Assembly (NCBI GenBank): GCA_034509735.1
Contig: JACGWO010000003.1
Span: 1,860,001-1,924,000 of the forward strand
Source of the DNA: Sesamum alatum
Lineage: Eukaryota; Streptophyta; Magnoliopsida; Lamiales; Pedaliaceae
Direction: 5' to 3'
Length of the DNA stretch: 64,000 bases
Part shown: positions 55,165 to 64,000 of the stretch, piece after piece
How the letters are laid out: each line of letters starts with the position of its first letter
How positions within the stretch are numbered: position 1 is the first letter of the stretch
Translations under genes and position numbers: made by a program
The notes under the pieces: generated by a model
What the model saw: only the letters and a program-made list of their open reading frames with translations
Database searches by the model: none
What the model was told of the DNA's origin: nothing

Positions 55165-55400
55165 TTAATTCTAAATTAAATATTCCCATGGACTTTATAT
55201 TAAATCATATTTAATATACTAAGCCCATTAATTAATTAATGGAAAGGACTTATTTAATTCTAAATTAAATAGTCCCATGGACTTTATATTAAATCCTATT
55301 TAATATACCAAGCCCATTAATTAATTCCATAGAATGGGATTATTTAATTCTAAATTAAATAGTCCCATGAAGTTTATATTAAATCCTATTTAATATACCA
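55165..55400. repeat. Local threefold repeat in type D LTR
   Basis: Unit of about 80 bp: TTATTTAATTCTAAATTAAA, a CCCATGGACTTTATATT stretch, then TTTAATATACCAAGCCCATT. It occurs about three times and again in the 5' LTR near 62875-63120. Confidence 0.75.
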
Positions 55401-56646
55401 AGCCCACTAAATAATTAATTCACCCTTTTAATCTAATTAAAAGGAAAGCCCATGCTTTATAAAATTCATAAATCTAATTTATGAACTCAAGCCCGATTAT
55501 TCCAAATAATACATCGAGGCTTGAAACTCCAAGAAGTATAATTTAATTCCATTAAATTAAACCTTCTCCCGGAATTAATTCCAAATTAATTCCCTTTCAT
55601 TTGGTGTAGCGGGTGTGACTCTTTAGGTTCACCTTTCAGCTAGACTTGGACCTACTTTTTGTTATTTCATAACCAAAGTAGTCCGTTACCATGGGTGGCC
55701 ATCTAGCAACGGTCTATGGCACTAGAGACTAGGTGAATTTATGGTGTGAACATTTAGGCTCCGAGTTATACGCAGGTGCGGTCCTACCGACGCTCGATAC
55801 GCACGGGTACGGTCCTACTGTCGCCTGTCTCCCGGCCTTTAGTCTAGGCGTCGGTTCCCATCGTTGACTAGGCAACTATGCATAATGCTCGAGATAGGTT
55901 TAACTCGACGTAGGAAATCCTTTCCCACTACATCAAGTGCTATGGCCATAGACTTTGTGAGTGTAAACCATATCCGAGCGCATAGGAGATCTTGCTGTCA
56001 TATCCTTTGACAGGGGACAGATCCTATCTTGGAATTCACCGTTCTTACATACTCCGACTGCACTGGACGAGGCTTTATGATGACCATGTGATATAATCGG
56101 TCAAATCTCACCAGATCCAAGATACAACCTTAGTATGTAGGGGACTGCCGTGATCCTCAAGTCCGAGGACTAATCCCGTACTACCGGAACCGGGAATACG
56201 AGTCATACCGACCAAGCCCGAGTGGCTTCCATATGACGATTCCCGCGAGTCACCTCAGTCGGCCGCTCCCCAGCAGGCCGACCCACTAACACTGCTTAGA
56301 CGATCCTCGTCACCCGTCGATGAAACACGACAGCAGATGCTTAGTGCAAGTCTCAAATGGATTCTCGATGCCCTGTCTCGAGATTCCTTTGACTTGGAGT
56401 ATTTCAGACTGATTCGGCGAAACTGATTTCATGAACCTACCTCCAAGCGTAGTTCCAATTTCCCAAAATGTTATTTCAGTCTGTGGGCGTTTGTTGTGAC
56501 ATCGTAACGATGCAAGCAGTAAGTACAAGAAACTCATGCCTATGAATCCTTACTACATTCATTAACATAATATTACTTGTTCACAGATTGACGAATGGTT
56601 CTCAGAACAGTCAATACCATTGACTTTCTGGTCACCTATTCTAACA

Positions 56647-56663
56647 ATCTCCCACTTGACCAA
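56647..56663 (-). other. E11 polypurine tract
   Basis: TGGTCAAGTGGGAGAT on the minus strand before the LTR. The tract is kept although the adjoining pol is decayed. Confidence 0.8.
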
Positions 56664-58979
56664 TAAGTCAATTACCCACTTTGTTCAGAATCCTCTGAGT
56701 ATGAGTAATCTACGATACCGACTAAGGTATTGTGGGTCCGCTTATATTTCCTTGCGAAGTAATACGGTCTAACCGTGTTACCTCTATCCACCATTGCCTC
56801 CTAGAGATGGTGGTTGTCTAAGAATATTTTCGTGGATCTTGTGATGAGATCTCGTGCCAATACTCCCATAGCCAAGTTGCCTGCCATATAGGCGAACATG
56901 GCTTGGTCGTGCTAGGCGCCACGTCCATCCTATGGACGCGGTCTTCATCAGTGACCACTATCCGATGCACTTGTCATTGGGCCTGACTGTGCATACCTTT
57001 GAGACTAACTGGTTTTCACTTATGCTCTGGAAGCTAGTATCGCTTTAGCCTTCCAAAACAACTCTCAACAGACGGTGCATCATGAACACATCTTTAGTCC
57101 TTATTCAGGTACTAAGGATCGTTCTTGATTGCTGTCTTCAACCCCTCAGTGCATTACCGATTTATGTTGAGCCATGCTAGAAGCACTCTCAACATTGGTT
57201 CCTATGCACCGAGTAAACATATCATATGTTTCCCTAGGGTTAAGACATAGGGGATACTCAACATCCGAGCCTTCTCATTAGTCCACCATGACTAAGTCTT
57301 GAATGGCTTGATGCTTTATGCATAGTATCCAAGTTTTCTCATCAGTCTTATTATGACTGAGTCTCGAACAACTTGTCCCTCTACATATATGAGTTTTTCT
57401 CATCAGTCCACCATGACTGAGTCTTTGAAAAGCTCAATTCATGATATGTATGTGGGAACCCTAAAATGTCATGGAGAATTTTCGTGAGTTACGGTTTGTG
57501 TTTTAGTGATTCCTAATGCCTTGAATTCATCCATGGATCAAGACATTACACACTTAAACACGTGGAACACCATTTCAACTCCCACTAATCACCTACGTCG
57601 TTTAAGACCGAGTCATGCTCCGTATGAGCTCGTCAAAACAAATATTCCAGTTATGCGGTATTTCAAACCTTGTTTGAATTTCCTAGTGGATTCTATGGCT
57701 CCTCTCCATAAATCCTACTACGATGTCCAACATCACGTTCCCTAGGTCATTTGGATTACTATCCAAATTTGACCGAACATATCCCGATCACTCGTACCTC
57801 TTACGACATTCAGGTTCGTTCTTAAGGGGACTTGGAATATGATCAATTTAAGAAATGCGATTCTAAGCAACGTTAGTATTATTCTGTCGTAAACTTGTAC
57901 AAATTAGACACCGAGTCTAATTTGTCTCCCACTAGTCCCTTGACGTATGTAGGATCCTCTACATGCTTAAGGACTTTGTTGGGACATAGGCTTGCCAAAC
58001 CATGGCTCCTTGTGCGTGACTCCTAGCAAAGTGCCACGTTCCTTACGTTGGCAATTTTGAGTCTACGTCTACACGGGCTAAGGTAATTGGGCGAAACTTC
58101 GATCGATCTTCGTCCAACGAGATTCGATCGTTCCCTTTATCAGAGACCATCATACTTGGCCTTTATAGGAAACGTTTCATTGAGAATTCCATTCTCAACT
58201 TGGATGCTCAAGAGCTCCCACTAAAATACATGGCCTTTTCGATCCTATCGAAACAGGTTTAATTTTGCAACCATTTATGGTTCACCTCCTTATGTCTAAT
58301 TCCCAAACCTCCTATGGGACCTTTAGACTTTTGAACCCTCTTATGGTCTTGTGTATTAGTAACCTACAGTTGTCTTATAGGATCCCTTCCAATAGACTAT
58401 TTGGCAAGCCTACTTCGTCCAACAAAGAGCTTTGGGACTTTCTTCTTTATAAAAGACTCGTAAATTTAGTCGATTCGAATCATCTATTTCTAGATTCATC
58501 GAACTTTCCAATTTACTTATCTTTTAATAAGAAGAAACGTCCTAGTTTTTGTAGATGCCAAATTTGTAAGTTGGTCTTGATTAATCCATTTAGTTAATTT
58601 GAATTTTGAGTATCCATAAACCTTTTATGGGATGGTGTTCAAGGAATTTACGTGTAACTACTAGCAAACATGAATCAATATTCAATAATTTTGTTTGATC
58701 AAATATGTATGTAATAAAACCTTTGTCCAACAAAGAGACGTACTTTTGATCATGCTAGGTTACGTAATTCCTATATTATCCTAACATGATCACGATTATG
58801 GGCCTAACAAGTCTCTAGTCCTTTTCATCAATGGACCTTGCCATTGTTGAATCCTAGGACTGTTCTTGGCTTTTAAGTACTCATTCACTTTCTGCAAACC
58901 ACCCGCAGATTAGTGATAGGATCGGTATCAAATACCAAAAAGTGATCATGTCAATACTCAATATCAAAGTTTAACTACA
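56664..58979 (-). pseudogene. E11 pol remnant, heavily decayed
   Basis: Only scattered similarity to the pol of E2 and E9 remains on the minus strand: the zone before the LTR (CAATCACC-like end), the region equivalent to SKKQSPKTDEEL (57260-57430, triplicated), the FVSRNA-like zone at about 57830, the LVGDK zone at 57915-57945 (AATTTGTCTCCCACTAGTCC), and the integrase start near 58420 (AACAAAGAGC). Stops and indels break every frame. No YVDD, DTG or integrase triad can be read. Plus-strand frames here (for example 58265-58597) have no support. Confidence 0.65.
57271..57429. repeat. Triplicated 61-64-bp unit in E11 pol remnant
   Basis: TTCTCATCAGTCCACCATGA (or close variants) recurs with CTCAT at 57274, 57338 and 57399. 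It corresponds to the single DEEL/SKKQSP region of intact pol, so the triplication arose within the decayed copy. Confidence 0.75.
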
Positions 58980-59771
58980 TTGGAGAGGGGTTTAGAATAC
59001 TCCCTTTTCCAATGGCCCTCTTTACGACAGTAAATGCTTACGTTCTTAGAAACTATGAACTTGACTGCTGAACCTTTTGCTCTTTCCTTTACCTCCACCT
59101 TGTGTTGTAAAGGAACAACACTTGAAGTGCTTAATAGTTGATGTCACCTTACCCTTCTTCCTCTTTTGGCGTCTGGCACCTTTGCCTTTCGCCATGGAGG
59201 TTGAAGCCTCTCCTACTAGTACCGACGGCGCAGATTTTGCAATCGTTGCTTCGTACTAGACCAACATAATTACCAACCTATGAAGATCTTTTCTAAACTC
59301 ATTCATGTTGATAATTAATGGTTCGTAGGAGGGAGGAAGAGACTGAAGGATCATGTCAATGTACGTCTCTAAGACTGACGTGGAGGTCTTTTGAGCTTCT
59401 CCACTAGGGATTGCATCATCACTCCATGTTCTTTGTACCGACATCCCTTCCATCATCTTAGCTCCAAACATGCCTTCGTTGCATTTTACCCCACATGCTG
59501 GTCCAGGACCATATAGACATGATGCAAACGAAGCATAGCTTGAGCCAACATCATTATATCTTACTTGCCGGTGGTCATCCTTCAACTTTTGAACGCCAAG
59601 CGTTGCCTTAGTTGTCGACCCCTCCGGCAAGGGCTGAGGAATGTCCTCATTCCGGTATGTGAGTTAAGGTTCTAGAAATCTAAGACCATCTTAAGATTTC
59701 GCAATCAATTCGTGTAATTGGTTCCCTTTTAATGAGCCTCTTAGTGATGTGTTTGGTGGATTCTTAGACAT
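58980..59771 (-). pseudogene. E11 gag remnant
   Basis: Gag start at ATG 59771-59769 (MSKNPPNTS). Downstream pieces on the minus strand include LPEGSTTKATLGVQKLKDDH, GAKMMEGMSVQ and YIDMILQSLPPSYEP, then a basic region near 59140-59200 and a knuckle-like zone near 58990-59035. Many indels separate them. It is far less intact than Gag in E9 or E10. Confidence 0.75.
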
Positions 59772-60199
59772 TCACAACATATATGTAAAGCAGAAATATA
59801 AGCAGAGTGAAGTAATTTTTTTGGTTAAGTCTCGGTCTTTAGTCCTTAACCTCTCCCACTATTTCTACGAAAACACAGCACTCTCAAACGTTGTTTTCGG
59901 GAAATCCTTTCCTAGTGGGCTCGGGATCCACAGCGATCTTCCCCATACCCCGCTTTTACGATTCGCATGGAAAAAGAACCCGTGGGAGGTATTCCATACC
60001 ATTCTCATTCCACGAGATTCCCAAGATAATTGCCTCACCCTTTTACGTGATCCCGAGGACTCCAAGCGAATCATGTTATTCGGGCGTTAGACCCGACCCA
60101 ATCAACCGATTCATAGACTCACTGCTATCTCCATGACTCGTGAGACAGGTAACAACAGTCTACTTATCGTTCATGACAAAGTGCAACTTCTTTTAAGCA

Positions 60200-60236
60200 C
60201 GATAGTCGTGCCACGACTCGTGAGACCACGCTATCG
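60200..60236 (-). other. Stem-loop of E11 leader
   Basis: In the sense strand: CGATAGCGTG, loop with TCTCACGAGTCGTGG, CACGACTATCG. Ten pairs with one bulged base. The neighbouring second copy (60131-60145) has a mutated loop and a weakened stem. Confidence 0.6.
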
Positions 60237-61679
60237 ACCTAAAAGATCTTCCTCACTTTTGCCATGGATGGAAGGCTTGGACAGACTCCCAGAGTCCTAA
60301 TCCATTTATTAAGGGTCTATATTTAACCTGGTTCAGCCAAGTGAGAGTTTTGATAGAACGAGACCTCATCACATATATTAAGTATTGCATTGGATGCGTT
60401 ATGGCAGAAATATTCTAAGCGTGAATGTAACCATACATAAAGCATATAGAATAATCATAAGCATATAATACGCATCGCATGCAAAATAAAGCCTAGCACG
60501 CCCCTGTAGGATGATCACAAGCCCAAACCTATGCGACCTACTGAGCCCGCAGTGGATCTATGGTCAATCTAAGGGTAGGCCCTACACTATTACAAGATTT
60601 AATAACCCATTACATGCAATGGGCCTTGTAAGTCCTCTTTATCTTCTTGGGCTCTCCATCGTGGGCCTACACCGGGCTTCTTCTCCATGGATCCTCCGTG
60701 GGCCATCTGATGGCAACCTCCATGGGCCTCCAACACCTTGGGCTTGTCTTCTCTTGCAGCTTTTATTTACAAAAAAATAAAACCTCACCACTAATTCTAC
60801 TCTCATTACATCATAAAATAAGAAATCCCAATTAAACATTTGGGGGGAGTACATTGGGAGGGAGAGAGAAATCCTTATTATTCCAAGGCACTAGAAGAGA
60901 GACAGAGAGAAAAATAAAGAGGCACACAGGCCACAACCCAACAAATAAATGTAAATAAACCATACATGCGGTCTAGGGGCTTTGTGATCATCCTTTGTCA
61001 AATCAATTAACACAAATAGCACAAATACATATCCCACATAAAATATGCTATACCAACATCCATGATAATCCATACCATAAAATAAATGCAGAAACTACAT
61101 GTAAAATATTCACACCAAACATTGGATAATAGTGCAACCTATGCACAACGATTTTTGTTGGAAAAACCTTTTCCATAATTAACAAGCCAATATTAATTCT
61201 ATGAAATATAAACTCTCAACCAAAATTAAAATGCCCCAAGTTAATTAATTCAGAAAAATTCCCAGAATTATACAGAAAAATCAAATTTTCTGAAACACAA
61301 AAATCAACAATTCAAGAATATGCCCATTTATTCAAGAATTCCAAAATCCAACATTCGTGCAATATTAATACATGTTAAGATCTACTCATGCTCAAACCAT
61401 AAAATAACCATGATGTCCAACATCATAAAACGCAGAAATTATTGCGAAATTTTCACATATGAATTTTGATCATTGGTGCAACCATTGCAAAAATTAAATC
61501 TTGTTAGGAAACCCTTTCCTCATCAACCAAGCAATATTTATTTTAGGAAATTCCAAATCTCAAAAAATAAATATTCTAAGTCAACGGGTTCAGAATAATG
61601 CAGAAAATATCATAAAAATAATTCAGTAAAAATAGTTTTGAAAAACGAGCCAAAAACGGGAGAGAAACGGAAAACGGCA

Positions 61680-61875
61680 CAGCCGGCCGGTCAGGCGCGC
61701 GCGCGCACGCGCGCAGGCGCCCATGCCTGCGCGTGCGGCCGCGCGCGCGGCCGGCACAGGGCGCGCGCTGTCCGCGCACGCTGGGCGCGCTGGCCGGGCG
61801 CGCGCAGGCCCCTACCTGCACGCGCGCCCGGCCGCACCCCTGTGCGCGCGGCCAGCGTGCTGCTGCTGCCGATTC
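61680..61875. repeat. CpG-rich hypervariable block in E11 leader
   Basis: GCGCGC-dense stretch at the same relative leader position as in E9 and E10 (short form), ending CTGCTGCTGCCGATTCGTCG. The short frames it gives on both strands are not supported. Confidence 0.85.
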
Positions 61876-62105
61876 GTCGTTTTTTCACTCCATTTCGACT
61901 TTTCATGCAATTTTTCTGAACCACAAGATAAATTAAACCCTAGAACATGTATATACATATTCAAGAAAACAAAGATCCAAAATCCCATGCAAAATTAAAC
62001 GCCAATAAATATCTACGATAAACATGCTATAAACGTAAATTAAAACACGTTTATCATGCTTAAACGCATATAGCACATAGAATTCTAGGCCTATACACCG
62101 AACCG

Positions 62106-62118
62106 GGCTCTGATACCA
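62106..62118 (-). other. E11 primer-binding site
   Basis: TGGTATCAGAGCC on the minus strand, one base from the LTR. It is intact. Confidence 0.9.
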
Positions 62119-62119
62119 C

Positions 62120-64000
62120 TGAAAGATTATGTGGATCGGCCCGGGAGATTAACGCGAATAGCGGAAGCGCGAAATAGTGTGTAATAAAAATTACAAAGCA
62201 TAATTGAATGGAATTTAAATCATGCATAACGTACATAAACGAATCAAGGGGTGTGCCCTTGATTCTCCCGGGCATTCGGTGTATCTCATGTTCAATAAAA
62301 CACAACATGGAGGCCATAGAATTGAAACCGGAAAAATGAAATTAAAGAACCTACCCGGTTGTAGTTTTGTCTTCGTTTCGGCTACACGCATTGTTCCCCG
62401 TTTTGCACTAAGATCTCAAATAAGAGACCCTCTAAATCATCTCACTCGCTCCACCGGAAAGCAAACAACCCTTGTGCTAGCAAGAAATTATTTGGGGAGA
62501 AGAGACATCGATACACGCTATGAATTAACGCAATCAATATCTCTTATGTTCTTAACTTGAATAAATCAAGAAGAACAAAGTAATATTCTTGGAGAGAAGA
62601 AAGAGGGGTCGACGAATTTGAGAGGGAATTTGAGAGATGAGAGTTGTAGAGAATACTAGGTGTGAGTGTGTGTTTTTTAAGTATTTATAGAAGATGGAAT
62701 TCCTATTCCTTCTCAAACTCTTCCAAAGAGACACACTTTGACTAGGATTTTGACCTAGTCAAATCCTAGTCAAATTAGGCTTTGATTAAGTCAAATTAAT
62801 CATGGCCCTTCATCTCATCATTCTCTAGATCAAATCTTGTCCATCCATTTTGATGGGCTTTATGGAATAGGCCTATTTAATTCTAAATTAAATATTCCCA
62901 TGGACTTTATATTAAATCATATTTAATATACTAAGCCCATTAATTAATTAATGGAAAGGACTTATTTAATTCTAAATTAAATAGTTCCATGGACTTTATA
63001 TTAAATCCTATTTAATATACCAAGCCCATTAATTAATTCCATAGAATGGGATTATTTAATTCTAAATTAAATAGTCCCATTGACTTTATATTAAATCCTA
63101 TTTAATATACCAAGCCCACTAAATAATTAATTCACCCTTTTAATCTAATTAAAAGGAAAGCCCATGCTTTATAAAATTCATAAATCTAATTTATGAACTC
63201 AAGCCGGATTATTCCAAATAATACATCGAGGCTTGAATCTCCAAGAAGTATAATTTAATTCCATTAAATTAAACCTTCTCCCGGAATTAATTCCAAATTA
63301 ATTCCCTTTCATTTGGTGTAGCGGGTGTGACTCTTTAGGTTCACCTTTCAGCTAGACTTGGACCTACTTTTTGTTATTTCATAACCAAAGTAGTCCGTTA
63401 CCATGGGTGGCCATCTAGCAACGGTCTATGGCACTAGAGACTAGGTGAATTTATGGTGTGAACATTTAGGCTCCGAGTTATACGCAGGTGCGGTCCTATC
63501 GACGCTCGATACGTACAGGTACGGTCCTACTGTCGCCTGTCTCCCGGCCTTTAGTCTAGGGGTCGGTTCCCATCGTTGACTAGGCAACTATGCATAATGC
63601 TCGAGAGAGGTTTAACTCGACGTAGGAAATCCTTTCCCACTACATTAAGTGCTATGGCCATAGACTTTGTGAGTCTAAACCATCTCCGAGCGCATAGGAG
63701 ATCTTGCTATCATATCCTTTGACAGGGGACAGATCCTATCTTGGAATTCACCGTTCTTACATACTCCGACTGCACTGGACGAGGCTTATGATGACCATGT
63801 GATATAATCGGTCAAATCTCACCAGATCCAAGATACAACCTTAGTATGTAGGGGACTGCCGTGATCCTCAAGTCCGAGGACTAATCCCGTACTATCGGAA
63901 CCGGAATACGAGTCATACCGACCAAGCCCGAGTGGCTTCCATATGACGATTCCCGCGAGTCACCTCAGTCGGCCGCTCCCCAGCAGGCCGACCCACTAAC
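62120..64000 (-). mobile_element. E11 5' LTR, type D, cut by window end
   Basis: First 1,881 bp (from the 3' side) of the LTR, nearly identical to 54408-56288, with about six differences in the first 250 bp. By comparison it should end about 358 bp beyond the window. Confidence 0.92.

Larger units (their letters stand above)
54408..56646 (-). mobile_element. E11 3' LTR, type D
   Basis: 2,239 bp, TGTTAGAATAGGTGACC (from 56646) to CTTTCA (54408), with a polypurine tract on its inner side. It has the U5 hairpin at 54529-54553, five TTGAC cores at about 55026-55082, a threefold repeat of the unit TTTAATTCTAAATTAAAT with CCCATGGACTTTATATT at about 55165-55400, and the palindrome CTATGGCCATAG at 55940-55951. 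Confidence 0.93.
59772..62105 (-). other. E11 leader
   Basis: Leader of about 2.3 kb, better preserved than the coding part. It has a decayed TATA (TAGAAATA, 59859-59866), the conserved block, loop motifs at 60131-60145 (one substitution) and 60211-60225, and a CpG-rich block at 61680-61875. Two similar stretches at about 61080-61170 and 61395-61530 look like a diverged internal duplication. Confidence 0.75.
54408..64000 (-). mobile_element. E11: type D copia-derived element, 5' end outside window
   Basis: Minus-strand element: 3' LTR 54408-56646, decayed interior 56647-62119, PBS 62106-62118, and 5' LTR from 62120 to past the end. The two LTRs differ by only about 2% over the parts present, yet the coding interior is a shambles of small frames. 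It inserted into E10 reverse transcriptase (left flank GTTAA). The right flank is not available. Confidence 0.92.

Noticed and set aside
58265..58597. Plus-strand frame of 110 codons in the E11 interior.
   Set aside because: It is antisense to the decayed integrase region and matches nothing I recognise.
1..64000. Envelope-like gene or host gene capture in the elements.
   Set aside because: In each element pol ends just before the polypurine tract (E2, E5, E9, E11), which leaves no room for a further sense gene, and the leaders hold no recognisable host domain.

Overview
This is plant nuclear DNA, almost certainly heterochromatic: a satellite array invaded by layer upon layer of Ty1/copia LTR retrotransposons. 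The evidence is the copia domain order (Gag, zinc knuckle, protease, integrase, then reverse transcriptase and RNase H), primer-binding sites that read TGGTATCAGAGCC (the 3' end of initiator tRNA-Met is the expected primer), LTRs that start TGTTAGAATAGG and end in CA, 5-bp target duplications, and plant-style miniature elements. I found no host gene, rRNA or tRNA gene. The species cannot be told from the sequence. I name the elements E0 to E11, and four related LTR types A, B, C and D by sequence (about 2.0, 2.23, 1.98 and 2.24 kb).

Layout. 1-119: tip of a type B LTR (E0) abutting the gag of E1. 120-4846: 5' half of E1 (type C, minus strand). 4847-6930: short-form satellite with two related AT-rich miniature elements. 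6931-15727: E2 (type C, minus), which has lost its 5' LTR. 15728-20559: satellite with a monomer of about 600 bp, split by solo LTR E3 (16082-18087, duplication TTTTC). From 20560: E4 (type A, plus), broken by E5 (type B, plus, 22908-32053, itself holding a truncated type A fragment E6) and by solo LTR E7 (32769-34767, duplication GACCT), and cut off in integrase at 36294 by a type B LTR (E8). E8 is split by the complete element E9 (type B, minus, 36461-46386, duplication ATTTA) and then joins E10 (type A, plus, 46718-54407). E10 is cut by E11 (type D, minus, 54408 to beyond the window end).

Every coding region is broken. E9 and E11 nevertheless have nearly identical LTR pairs, so they inserted recently. 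E11's coding region is far more decayed than its LTRs, and copies of the same type share the same inactivating mutations. This fits defective templates being moved by proteins supplied in trans.

The most interesting structure is non-coding. Each element has a very long leader (about 2 kb) between the primer-binding site and gag. It carries a CpG-rich hypervariable block, two stem-loops with the same 15-nt loop (TCTCACGAGTCGTGG) and changing but paired stems, and a TATAAATA box about 100 bp before the gag start. The LTRs carry a U5 hairpin whose stem changes while its pairing is kept, a 12-bp palindrome in U3, and, in types A, C and D, a cluster of TTGAC cores just upstream of the LTR TATA box.
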